From NCBI GenBank assembly GCA_013152435.1, contig JAADGJ010000015.1, forward strand, positions 1-51,700: a DNA stretch of 51,700 nt, written 5' to 3'. The position numbers and the translations under genes were made by a program. This stretch comes from Chloroflexota bacterium. Lineage in GTDB: Bacteria > Chloroflexota > Anaerolineae > DUEN01. Below the pieces are notes generated by a model, which was given only the letters and a program-made list of their open reading frames with translations, ran no database searches and was not told where the DNA came from. Positions 44,189-51,700 of the stretch are shown here, one piece after another; the stretch's first letter is position 1; the number at the start of each line of letters is the position of its first letter.

Positions 44189-46576
44189 TTATAACCACTC
44201 TTCCTCATTCTCGGGTTCTCGTTCTGGGTCCAGGCCGATCTCTGAGTCGTAGTAGGCCTCTACGATGGGGGGAAGTCCATCGCCAGCCGGGCGGATGCGT
44301 CCTTCGTTGGCCAAGGCGTGGTAGCGTCCCCAGCTGATGGGAACCAGCAGTTGGCTGGCAGCCAGGGGATCGTCGTCCTCCAAGTGCGCCTCGTAGGCGT
44401 CCACGAGCCCTTGAGGCAGGACTTCCAGCCCATCGAAGAGCTTGTAGAAAGCATCCTCTAAGGCCGGATCGCTTCGGAAGGGATGTAACTGGTCCAAGGA
44501 TATTCGCCTGAACTCCCCGGCCGCTTGGACGTACTGCTGTTCCCATTGAAGCAGGACGTCTCCGGTGTACGTCTCGTCCAACCACGTCTGGACCAGCCCT
44601 TCGTTCAGCGATCGTCCCGCCGCTTCGCGCGTCAGGATGTCCAGCGCGGCCTGTACCATCGCCGGATCATAGATATGCTGCCCATCGTCTGGTAGCTCGA
44701 AGATGTGCACCGGAGCTAGGGGCATGCGGCGGCCCCGGTTGACGCGCCCGAATCGTTGCACCAGTGCCTCCAGGGGGGCTGGATCGGTGAAGATGGTGTC
44801 TAGGTCGATGTTCAGGCTGACCTCGACTACTTGGGTGGATACCACCAGCACCGGACGTTTTGGGTGTTGATGAAGAGCCGTTGCCTCCAGGATCCCTTGC
44901 TCCTTGACCAGTCGGTCGCGAGCGTTGAAGCGACCGTGGATCAGGATAATGTCCTCCGGTCGTGTTTGCGGAAGGCGGTCGATCAGGGCCTGGTGGGCAG
45001 CCTGGGCGCGAGCTACCGTGTTGCACGTGACTAGCACGGATCGTCCCGCCTGAAATGTCTCCACGATGGCATCCAGCCCGTGGTCGTCCAGCAATTCACC
45101 AGGTAGGATGCGCACCTGGTGTCGGGTGAACATCTGGAAGAGCGAGGGCGCCGCCGAGATCCGGATAGGATCCCCCAACGCCTGGGCCACCCGCTGACGC
45201 ACCGGAGCGGGCAGCGTGGCGGACATCACGAGGAATCGGGCGCCCAGATGCTCACGCAGGTAGGCTACCGTCTCCAAGATCAGCGCCAGGCGTTTCGGCT
45301 CGTAAGCGTGAATCTCGTCGAAGATGAAGGCCGCCTGGGCGTAGTTTGCCCACATCGTCTCGTATCCCTTGAGCTGGTAGGCGGCTTTGAGCATCTGGTA
45401 CGGGCTGAACACCTGGATCGGTGGTACGTAAAGCCGCACCAGGTCCCTGGTCGTGCGCGCCAGCCGGGTCGATTCTTGCGGCGTGTATCCCTGGTCCATG
45501 TACCGACGGTATAACGCCAGCATTGCCCGACCGTGCAGCAGGCCAACATGACCAGCGAAGGAACGGTGCAGGCGATCATACATGGCGTTCATGCTGGCCT
45601 GGTAGGGTAGCGTATAGAAGAGTCGAGGGATTTCGCCTCGGGATTCCGCCTGACGGGCCGCCCAGAGGAGCGCTGCCTCCGTTTTGCCGCTGCCTGTGGG
45701 AGCGACCAATAGGGCGGAGCCCTCTGTGGATGCCGCCCTCCGTTGGTGCTCGTAGAGTTGTTCCATGCCGATGTCGGCGGCGGCGAGAACGCTCTGTCGG
45801 ACGATGGGGGCAGGTTTGAACGTTCCGGCGTGAGCTGAGGCCGTGTGATCGGCCTGCACCAGATACCCTCGCAGGAGAATGCCCATCAGCCGCCGTGGGA
45901 TGTCGGGATCCCAGCTCAGATCATCCACCAGACGGAGGCATCGATCGAGCCAGCGGGAAGTGATGGATGCGCCATATTCCAGCACGTGGGCTGTGGCCTC
46001 GTCACCGGGCGGGGGGTGTGGAAGGCTCACGCCGAATCGATCCATGCCTAACTCCGCCACCCACGCCGGGGCGATCTCTGTCAGCCAGAGCCACAGACCA
46101 TATACCGTCGTCTCGTCCAGTTCCTGGACCAATCCGACGAAGGGATCATCTTCCTCGTCTAGATCTGTGGGGTAGAGCGATTCGATCTCCGCCAGGTCTT
46201 TGTGGTGTGAGGCGATGCTGGCCGCCAGCCAGATGGCCTCCTCCTCTTCCCAGTCGGCGGAGATCCAGTCCACAAAAGCCAGAGAGAGGACCTCATGCCG
46301 GTGGGGCCATCTCCTTGCTTTCCCACGGAGCACGGCCTGGAAGCTGTGGGTGGCCTTCCCCCAATCGTGCAGGAAGGCCGTCCAGAAGAGCAGGTGCCAC
46401 AGGTTGGGCCGGGAGATCTCGTCCGGTAGGCCGGGGCGTAGGCGGGCAAGCTCCGCCAATCTGGAGAGGATCTCCCACGTGTGCTCCGCCAGTGTTTCTC
46501 CCGAAGTTTCCCCTGACTTCGGGCTCTTGGCCCAGATGGAGTCCAGCCAGTCAGGCCATGCGGACGATGCTCTCAT
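44189..46576 (-). CDS. cas3: CRISPR-associated helicase-nuclease Cas3
   Basis: The 795-residue protein has an N-terminal HD nuclease: H32 (AEHTWEI), H70-D71 (FLHDWGKA), HRHEVLS and ASHHKDL. The SF2 helicase part has Walker A VAPTGSGKTEAALLWA, DEIH in FIFDEIHAYEPKRL, MSATLPAPVRQRV, and the later VVSTQVVEVSLNIDLDTIFTDPAPLEALVQRFGRVNRGR. Cas3 unwinds and degrades DNA bound by Cascade. HD and helicase fused in one chain is usual for type I-B. It overlaps cas5 by 26 bases. The 112-base gap to cas6 has GCGTGAAGCGTAGCGCGTGG, a loosely repetitive stretch. Confidence 0.95.
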   Translation of the reverse strand: MRASSAWPDWLDSIWAKSPKSGETSGETLAEHTWEILSRLAELARLRPGLPDEISRPNLWHLLFWTAFLHDWGKATHSFQAVLRGKARRWPHRHEVLSLAFVDWISADWEEEEAIWLAASIASHHKDLAEIESLYPTDLDEEDDPFVGLVQELDETTVYGLWLWLTEIAPAWVAELGMDRFGVSLPHPPPGDEATAHVLEYGASITSRWLDRCLRLVDDLSWDPDIPRRLMGILLRGYLVQADHTASAHAGTFKPAPIVRQSVLAAADIGMEQLYEHQRRAASTEGSALLVAPTGSGKTEAALLWAARQAESRGEIPRLFYTLPYQASMNAMYDRLHRSFAGHVGLLHGRAMLALYRRYMDQGYTPQESTRLARTTRDLVRLYVPPIQVFSPYQMLKAAYQLKGYETMWANYAQAAFIFDEIHAYEPKRLALILETVAYLREHLGARFLVMSATLPAPVRQRVAQALGDPIRISAAPSLFQMFTRHQVRILPGELLDDHGLDAIVETFQAGRSVLVTCNTVARAQAAHQALIDRLPQTRPEDIILIHGRFNARDRLVKEQGILEATALHQHPKRPVLVVSTQVVEVSLNIDLDTIFTDPAPLEALVQRFGRVNRGRRMPLAPVHIFELPDDGQHIYDPAMVQAALDILTREAAGRSLNEGLVQTWLDETYTGDVLLQWEQQYVQAAGEFRRISLDQLHPFRSDPALEDAFYKLFDGLEVLPQGLVDAYEAHLEDDDPLAASQLLVPISWGRYHALANEGRIRPAGDGLPPIVEAYYDSEIGLDPEREPENEEEWL

Positions 46577-47294
46577 CTTCTCCCACCCACGAGTGAAACG
46601 CCAGTCCCAGCTTGTCTCCTTTCACTTCCTCCGACGTGGGATCGACCCAGAAGGAAAGAGGGTCCTCGCCGGCGAAGCGGAGGAAATCGTGGCTGTGGAC
46701 ACGTCGGTGGATGACCACGTAGCGACCGAATGTGGGAAACCGATTCCGGGAGTAGTCCAGGAATCGGGGCATCAACACCACGAAACCCGATGCCGTCCGC
46801 CTGGCGAAGGAGTAGGGTGCCAGTGTATGCTCGAAGTAAGCGTGGTCAGCCCGCTCCAGCTCCACGATCTCGACATCCGTGTACGTGAACAGATCCTGGG
46901 ATCGCCCCAGGGCCACCGGGTAACGAGGGTGACGAAAGGCCTCAGCCCATTCGGGTTTGTTGACATAAAGCATCATTTTGGGCTTGAAAAGCAGGCCCCG
47001 GCGGAAAGGGGCTACTTTGCCCTCGTTCACTTTGGGCAGATTAGTGCCGGGCAACTTCCCAGCCGCGGGCGTCAAGACATGGGTGTGCTCGATGTCCTCG
47101 AACTTCGCCTGGTAGGTGAAGTGTAGGGCGAATTGGACGCCGTCCGGATCAAACCATTTCCCCAGGACGCTGCATATATGCCCGTAGATGGTGGCCGGCG
47201 GCGGCATCTCGAAGGTCGGCTGAACTTCTTGCATGAAGTGTGGATAGCGGAAGGAGGTGATGAGCCCTTCCGCCGTGATTTTCAAGACCCGCAT
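46551..47294 (-). CDS. cas5: Cascade subunit Cas5
   Basis: The 247-residue RAMP protein opens MRVLKITAEGLITSFRYPHFMQEVQPTFEMPPPATIYGHICSVLG, the Cas5 N-terminal pattern with its RxxP...PPxTT-like element. It later shows PFRRGLLFKPKMMLYV and YTDVEIVELERADHAYFEHTLAPYS. In type I-B, Cas5 caps the 5' tag of crRNA and anchors Cas8. Similar to the Cst-type (Tneap) Cas5. AGGAGG precedes the ATG. Confidence 0.9.
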   Translation of the reverse strand: MRVLKITAEGLITSFRYPHFMQEVQPTFEMPPPATIYGHICSVLGKWFDPDGVQFALHFTYQAKFEDIEHTHVLTPAAGKLPGTNLPKVNEGKVAPFRRGLLFKPKMMLYVNKPEWAEAFRHPRYPVALGRSQDLFTYTDVEIVELERADHAYFEHTLAPYSFARRTASGFVVLMPRFLDYSRNRFPTFGRYVVIHRRVHSHDFLRFAGEDPLSFWVDPTSEEVKGDKLGLAFHSWVGEDESIVRMA

Positions 47295-47325
47295 GGTGAG
47301 CCTCCTGTCTGAGGTAGCGAGGAGG

Positions 47326-48414
47326 TCACGCTAGCCACGACTTGTGTTCGGCGCTTTTCAGCTTTTCCGCCAGGGCCAGGAAGGCCTCCCTCGGATGCAT
47401 GATGTGGATGCGATCGGCCCAGGCTGCAAGATCCCTACCTTCTGCCAGGGCTTCCTCGAATCGCTCGCGCTCCTCGTCCAGGTATCCACGCACCCAGCCG
47501 ACGTAGATGTCGGAGAGGATATCGTCCTGGAAGACTCCCAACGCCTGTTTCAGGGCGTCGATCTTCACCATCGGGCGGTTTTTGGCATCGGCGCCGATCA
47601 CGTGCCCGAAGATGTGGTTGCCGCCCCGGGTCACGGCCGCAAAGGCGAGCACCGGGCTCACGTCGGTATAGTGAAGCGTCTGCTTAGCGCCGCCTTCCAG
47701 ATGGGCTAAGCCCTCCAGCAGAGCGGTGATGCGCTGAACGCGCTCTTCGGCGGGAAGCCGGAAGGCCTTTTCGTCCTTCAGGTGCTCCAGACCCTTTTCC
47801 TCGGCCATCTTCTTGCGCGCGTCGTCCAGATTCAGAAAGCCGGTCTTGCTGTGGTAGGTGAAAGTCCCGGCGGCGTGCAGGTCCAGGGAGAAGAGCCCTT
47901 TTAGCGTCGCCCGATAGAACTGATGCTCGTGGGGAACGGGGTCCCCTTCGTGTCGAGACATGACGCCGAAATCGTCCACCACCGGAGCCGGTGCGATGGA
48001 GACCAGCGTACTCACCCGAAAGGGAGAGACACGGGTGATGGTCTCCGCCGTGGGAGTCTCCATAGCTCGGCTCTCATCCGCCTCTCGTGCTGCCACAGCG
48101 GACGCTTTCTTGGAGGGCGCGCGCATGTAGCCGAAGAGGTCGTCGTCCCAGTACAGGATAGGGTTGCCATCGGTATAGGCGACCTTCTGTTCCCGGAAGA
48201 TGGGGGCCGCTCGCCAGCCCCAGGGGCCGTTCTCCAGCGTTCGGCGCAGCCAGTAGCGGAAAGCTTGCGCGGAGACATAGGGATAGGCGCCCTCCCGGGT
48301 TCGAATCATCTTGACGCCGACGGTATTGTCCGTGCGCGCTCCAGGGATCTGTCCCAGGTTGTTCAATGCGGACGCAGGCGCGTCGATCAGAAACATGCCG
48401 GTCAGGAAAGCCAT
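47326..48414 (-). CDS. cas7: Cascade backbone subunit Cas7 (Cst2/DevR type)
   Basis: The 362-residue protein begins MAFLTGMFLIDAPASALNNLGQIPGARTDNTVGVKMIRTREGAYPYVSAQAFRYWLR, the Cst2/DevR signature. It continues with SPFRVSTLVSIAPAPVVDDFGVMSRHEGDPVPHEHQFYRATLKGLFSLDL and a C-terminal helical part. Several copies coat the spacer part of crRNA in Cascade. GAGGAGG precedes the ATG. Confidence 0.93.
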   Translation of the reverse strand: MAFLTGMFLIDAPASALNNLGQIPGARTDNTVGVKMIRTREGAYPYVSAQAFRYWLRRTLENGPWGWRAAPIFREQKVAYTDGNPILYWDDDLFGYMRAPSKKASAVAAREADESRAMETPTAETITRVSPFRVSTLVSIAPAPVVDDFGVMSRHEGDPVPHEHQFYRATLKGLFSLDLHAAGTFTYHSKTGFLNLDDARKKMAEEKGLEHLKDEKAFRLPAEERVQRITALLEGLAHLEGGAKQTLHYTDVSPVLAFAAVTRGGNHIFGHVIGADAKNRPMVKIDALKQALGVFQDDILSDIYVGWVRGYLDEERERFEEALAEGRDLAAWADRIHIMHPREAFLALAEKLKSAEHKSWLA

Positions 48415-48489
48415 CGGTGACCTCCTCGAAGAGTGAATCAGCGAGTCAATGGGTTGTGCGTTGGTGAATCCACGATGAAGGTGTTTGTC

Positions 48490-49956
48490 CTATTCAGCTT
48501 CCGGTTCCGACGTCTCTTCCGGCAGCACATCCGCGTGGGCCTTGAGCCATCCGCGATTGTACAGCTGTTCGATCATGCGGATGAGTACCAGGTCCCGGGC
48601 CAGGCTCCAGTCGCTGTAGGGCAGGTCCTCCCCCTCTTCGAAGATCGTGATGAATTGATCGAAGGTGATGAGGGGCGGCTTGCCCTGCTTGACCTGAGCG
48701 GCGCTCGCTTTGATAAGCGCCGTTCGCAGGTATTCGTATCGCCCGACAGTGAGGAAGGCTCGGAAGAACCGTCGGTCGTTCTCCTGATCGACGTACTCGG
48801 CCAGCGTATCGCCGAGCTCTCGAATCCGTTCAATCCGCTCTCTGTCCATGTGCATCACCTTTCTCAGGAAGAGATCGAGCATGCTCCAAGATACCAGGTC
48901 GGCTTCTTCTCGCAGAGAGTACCCAGATCGTGGATCTCCCTTGCGCACGTTTCGCTGCGGGATGCGGAGGAAGTAAGTTCGAATGAAGAATCGGGCGTTC
49001 TCCGGTAGACGGAGAAGGTCTTCGTAGAAGACGTTGTAGCGTGGCTCCGGCGTGACGGGCGACTCTCCTTTTCGTCTACGCCTGGCTTGAGTGATCTCCC
49101 ACCCGCGATGTACGAGCCTGTTCCATGTTTCTCGGTAGTTGGTAGCCGTGGCCGTCCGGATGAAGTCCAGGGTTTCCATGGGCAGATGGTAGATGTCGAG
49201 GTCAACGCCCTGGCCGCTGTTGGAGAAATGATAAGCGGTTACGGATGCCGGGGTATCTTCCCTCGCTGCTTGAGCTCGTTCTCTTTCCAGCTTGATCAGG
49301 GTCTCGATGAAGAGCGTGGCGGTGCGGTGAGGCGCCTCGGGCAGTTTCTTCTCGCCCGCGTCGCGGGCGAGTTGAATGGCTCGTAAATTGTGTTGCAAGA
49401 ACTCCCAAGCGAAGCGGTAAGTGATCTCCGGATCATCGGAATGCACGGCCAGTAGCCTGCCCTGGGACTTGGCGCATCCCAGGGGCAGAGCTTGTAGCGC
49501 CAGGAGTGCTTCGCCCGATACGGGCAGTCCTGCATCGCCGTAGGGAAAGAAATTGATGACGCCTTCGCCGGTGATGAGGGGAATGTGCTGACGATAGGTT
49601 CTACCCGGTGGGAGCTTGCCTTTGACGTCCAGGGGAATGCCCGCGGCCGGTTTGCCCGTGAAGATGCCGGGTATGTTCAGTTTCGGTGCATCGGGACGGT
49701 AGGCTCCCAAGACTCGCTCGGCGTAGATCTCTCGCTTTTCCGGGGCCTTGTTGTAGGCGGGCTGCGTGAAGCCGGAGTTGGGAAACGCCACCGTCAGAAA
49801 TGATTTCAGCGGATCGACGACGTAGTTCTCCCTCATGTACACCGCGATCGCATCGAGGTCCGCCTCGGTGAGCTGTGTAGGGTCTCGCTTGTGGGCAAAG
49901 GCGGCGATGGTCGCTATGCCCACGTCTACCAGGGGATGGCCCGTGTATTCCAGCAT
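48490..49956 (-). CDS. cas8b1: Cascade large subunit Cas8b (Cst1 type)
   Basis: The 488-residue protein starts MLEYTGHPLVDVGIATIAAFAHKRDPTQLTEADLDAIAVYMRENYVVDPLKSFLTVAFPNSGFTQPAYN, typical of Cst1 (type I-B, Tneap group). GEGVINFFPYGDAGLPVSGEALLALQALPLGCAKSQGRLLAVHS follows; Cst1 often has zinc-binding cysteines in this part, but here only one Cys is seen. The large subunit recognises the PAM and recruits Cas3. First gene of the operon; AGGAGACAAC precedes the ATG. Confidence 0.85.
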   Translation of the reverse strand: MLEYTGHPLVDVGIATIAAFAHKRDPTQLTEADLDAIAVYMRENYVVDPLKSFLTVAFPNSGFTQPAYNKAPEKREIYAERVLGAYRPDAPKLNIPGIFTGKPAAGIPLDVKGKLPPGRTYRQHIPLITGEGVINFFPYGDAGLPVSGEALLALQALPLGCAKSQGRLLAVHSDDPEITYRFAWEFLQHNLRAIQLARDAGEKKLPEAPHRTATLFIETLIKLERERAQAAREDTPASVTAYHFSNSGQGVDLDIYHLPMETLDFIRTATATNYRETWNRLVHRGWEITQARRRRKGESPVTPEPRYNVFYEDLLRLPENARFFIRTYFLRIPQRNVRKGDPRSGYSLREEADLVSWSMLDLFLRKVMHMDRERIERIRELGDTLAEYVDQENDRRFFRAFLTVGRYEYLRTALIKASAAQVKQGKPPLITFDQFITIFEEGEDLPYSDWSLARDLVLIRMIEQLYNRGWLKAHADVLPEETSEPEAE

Positions 49957-50068
49957 ATCTGTTGTCTCCTGCTGCTTTGTGGCTCACGAGCTTTACTTTA
50001 CCAGGCCTCTAGGGGCGTCACGACGGAGGAAATGCCGATCCGCGTCAGAGGTTTTTCCGATTTGATGG

Positions 50069-50467
50069 CTATCCGCGCCTACGCCGCGCGGTGTCCCGCA
50101 CCTCCTGCAGGTTCAGGATCTCGGCGATCTCGAAGCGGGGCGGGACGACGCGATTGCCCTGGGCGTCCACCACGGGACGCAGACGTATGGCCGGTGGAAA
50201 GTAGCCCATGCGGCCGTGGAGCTCAGCGAGCAGGACGACGGCGATGTAGTTGAGCGATGGCGGGTTGATGAGCAGAGGCGTCGTCTGCCATTCCGTTGGG
50301 GTGAGGCCGGCCTGGTCGGCCATGGCGACGACCTGAGGGACCAGCGGCTGTTGGGGGTCGATCTGGCTGTTGATGGCGATAACGCGCTCGATCTTCTGGT
50401 CCGTGAGGGCTTCGATCTGTTCGAGATGCTCCGGAGTCAATGGGTGAGCGAAGTTGAGAAGGATCAT
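50069..50467 (-). CDS. Csx15-like small protein
   Basis: The 132-residue protein reads [24 protein letters not shown] and then [32 protein letters not shown], ending [25 protein letters not shown] recall this pattern from proteins annotated as Csx15, a family grouped with putative ring nucleases or cyclic-oligoadenylate-binding accessory proteins of type III systems. No type III effector (Cas10) is in this window. It is on the same strand as, and just upstream of, the type I-B operon. GAGGAG precedes the ATG. The Csx15 label is from memory. Confidence 0.5.
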   Translation of the reverse strand: MILLNFAHPLTPEHLEQIEALTDQKIERVIAINSQIDPQQPLVPQVVAMADQAGLTPTEWQTTPLLINPPSLNYIAVVLLAELHGRMGYFPPAIRLRPVVDAQGNRVVPPRFEIAEILNLQEVRDTARRRRG

Positions 50468-50541
50468 GAGAGCAACTCCTCGTGGAGAGTGATCGTCACC
50501 GGGTGAGGTACTGGTCTTTCAGCATAGTTGGCTGCACTGGA

Positions 50542-51090
50542 CTAGGCATAATCTTCCGGTGTTGCTGCTAAACCGGCTCGCACTGGGTTGGCGTGGATAT
50601 AAGCGATCTTCTCTAGCAGTTTATACTTGGTATAGATGTTGAAGTCGTATCCTGCTCCGGGTTGCCAGATCTGATATCGCCAGTTGCGACGGCGAGGTTT
50701 GTTCTCAGGCTTCCGTGTAGGCCGTAGGGTTGGAAGCGGATGCCCGCTTGGTGCACTCTCGGGGTGGGCGAGGGCATTGCCCTCGTCCACCCTTTTGAGA
50801 TGATTCACCATCCGCCGTGCGGACTTTCCTTTCACTGCCCAAGCCACTTTAGAGATGGTCAACTCCGGCAGAGCTTCGGCATCCCACCACAGGAGCAGAT
50901 GTGCATGGTCGGGCATCACTACGAAGGCCAGTATATGAAAACCATAACGGACGCGGGTGGCTTCCAGTTCTTCGCAAAAGATGCGAGCGCAAGCAGCGTA
51001 CCTCAAGTAGGGGAAGTTCTTGAACGTTTTCGCCGTCAAGAAGTGAGCGCCAATGTTGTATTTAGGCAAGCGCGTATGCATCGATATCAT
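50542..51090 (-). CDS. REP-associated tyrosine transposase (RAYT, Y1_Tnp family)
   Basis: The protein is about 182 residues from ATG 51090. The HUH nuclease motif is HILAFVVMPDHAHLLLWW (His-Ala-His). The C-terminal KYKLLEKIAYIHANPVRAGL contains the usual catalytic tyrosine context. RAYTs cut and mobilise REP palindromes. The gene has a REP-like palindrome just upstream (51117) and a second inside its own frame at 50762-50792, where it encodes RVDEGNALAHPE. Upstream in-frame codons to 51309 translate REP and flanking DNA and are rejected. Confidence 0.85.
   Translation of the reverse strand: MISMHTRLPKYNIGAHFLTAKTFKNFPYLRYAACARIFCEELEATRVRYGFHILAFVVMPDHAHLLLWWDAEALPELTISKVAWAVKGKSARRMVNHLKRVDEGNALAHPESAPSGHPLPTLRPTRKPENKPRRRNWRYQIWQPGAGYDFNIYTKYKLLEKIAYIHANPVRAGLAATPEDYA
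50762..50792. repeat. REP-like palindrome inside the RAYT gene
   Basis: GGGTGGGCGAGG (50762-50773) pairs with CCTCGTCCACCC (50781-50792) over 12 bp with one wobble and a 7-nt loop. It is nearly the same as the palindrome at 51117. Confidence 0.8.
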
Positions 51091-51116
51091 CGTTGCACTT
51101 TTTTGGGGGGCGGGTA

Positions 51117-51147
51117 GGGTGGCCGAGGGCATTGTCCTCGGCCACCC
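51117..51147. repeat. REP-like palindrome upstream of the RAYT gene
   Basis: GGGTGGCCGAGG (51117-51128) and CCTCGGCCACCC (51136-51147) form a perfect 12-bp inverted repeat with a 7-nt loop (GCATTGT). Similar to 50762-50792, so this is probably the REP partner of the RAYT. Confidence 0.85.
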
Positions 51148-51155
51148 GCCATCGT

Positions 51156-51302
51156 TCATCTGCTGTTCCTCATAGGCCCTCGAGATCTCTGTGGGCTCTT
51201 GGTGATACGTCGTCGTTCCAACGCTGATAGCGGTGAACCGGAGACGAGGCTGGTGATGGCGTCGGGTGAACGGCCCGGGCCCATGAGGTGGTAGGTACCC
51301 AT
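51156..51302 (-). pseudogene. Short frame with strong RBS, possibly the truncated N-terminus of a CARF-like gene
   Basis: AAAGGAGATGTATC precedes an ATG that opens a 48-codon frame, MGTYHLMGPGRSPDAITSLVSG onward, ending just before the REP palindrome. The YHLMGPG strand followed by SP-x-A-x-T resembles the opening of CARF domains (strand, then Gly and a T/S-P-x-x-VT element). If right, a cyclic-nucleotide sensor gene was broken here by RAYT/REP insertion. A chance frame with a good binding site is the main alternative. Confidence 0.25.
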
Positions 51303-51358
51303 GATACATCTCCTTTGTACCTTACGAATTTCAATAATTCCACCCGATGTGCAACTTT

Positions 51359-51700
51359 CTACAAGGTGACCAAGCCAGCCAAGTCCAAGGGAGGACGACT
51401 AAGTTGTAAGTTGATAAACACACAAATGGTATGCGCCAAGATCTTCCGTATCAGTCGATGCTGATAATGCCATAAGTCACGGGCTCGGGTGCTCGATGTC
51501 GAAACGTTCGGTCAATTGGGAGATGACGGTCTCAATCCGTTTGCGCCATCGTTGAGCAGGACGTAAGATCGCAGGGGGAAGCGTGGCTTTCATATTCTTG
51601 CGAGGAGGAGCGATCACTTCTACGCCCCGCTTACGAGCCAGTTGTTCGTGGCGGAAGGCATCGATAAAGCCCTTGTCCCCAATAGCGACACCGGAGAAGC
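51359..51700 (-). pseudogene. Frameshifted C-terminus of an IS982-like transposase, cut by the window edge
   Basis: Read from 51699 on the - strand the frame gives FSGVAIGDKGFIDAFRHEQLARKRGVEVIAPPRKNMKATL...RIETVISQLTERFDIEHP, matching the DDE-transposase end of the IS982 family (DKG-y-I and the IETVxSQL glutamate). It then meets TGA at 51477-51479. A shift of frame near 51484 restores RARDLWHYQHRLIRKILAHTICVFINLQL..., ending TAG at 51359-51361. The remainder lies beyond the window. Confidence 0.75.

Noticed and set aside
49957-50023. A promoter for the cas operon with TAAAGT near 49995-50000 (- strand)
   Set aside because: The best -35 candidate (GTGACG) is only 15 bases away and matches poorly, so it is not listed.
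51091-51309. A 255-residue form of the RAYT starting at 51309
   Set aside because: The extra N-terminus translates the REP palindrome and the neighbouring broken frame; RAYT similarity begins at 51090.

Overview
The window is a GC-rich bacterial chromosome segment. Its gene mix suggests a thermophilic member of the Chloroflexota: a TtuA/TtuB-type tRNA thiolation pair (a heat-adaptation system), flavin-dependent thymidylate synthase, a nusA-ylxR-infB-rbfA-nrnA-truB-ribF operon, a 7TM-GAF regulator, and a large type I-B CRISPR locus. The phylum is my inference from gene content, not a measured placement.

Positions 1-20820 are mostly housekeeping. On the + strand are ttuB, ttuA, a queuosine-precursor-type transporter, era, a glycerophosphodiesterase, a CBS-ACT protein and two overlapping ThyX-family genes. 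On the - strand, reading right to left from a promoter near 14240, lie nusA, ylxR, infB, rbfA, nrnA, truB and a ribF gene fused to an archease domain. A divergent promoter at 14310 reads into a structured, apparently non-coding stretch. Then come a GNAT acetyltransferase, a 7TM-GAF-HTH regulator, an S1-domain RNA-binding protein with a structured leader, and FtsK/SpoIIIE.

Positions 20821-35425 carry transport and catabolic genes: tRNA-Val(UAC) with a consensus promoter and a terminator, a 248-bp MITE, and a complete branched-chain amino-acid-type ABC transporter (two ATPases, two permeases, binding lipoprotein). It is followed by a glutamine-synthetase-like ligase and an amidohydrolase that together look like a split FluG. 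An M55 D-aminopeptidase and a URO-D-like protein lie on the other strand. An FbpABC-type iron transporter follows, with a Fur-like operator at its promoter.

Positions 35426-51700 are the CRISPR region. A left flank of relic repeats, a half MITE and period-7/8 tandem repeats leads into an array of 58 repeats (38 nt). A convergent - strand operon encodes Cas8b/Cst1, Cas7, Cas5, Cas3, Cas6, a four-helix-bundle protein, Cas1, Cas2 and Cas4. Upstream of it are a Csx15-like gene, a RAYT transposase with REP palindromes beside and inside it, a possible truncated CARF-like reading frame, and the frameshifted end of an IS982-like transposase. The oddest signals are four internally deleted repeats, each sitting directly after one of two duplicated spacers; a change of repeat base halfway along the array; and heptad/octad repeats at several cas gene junctions.
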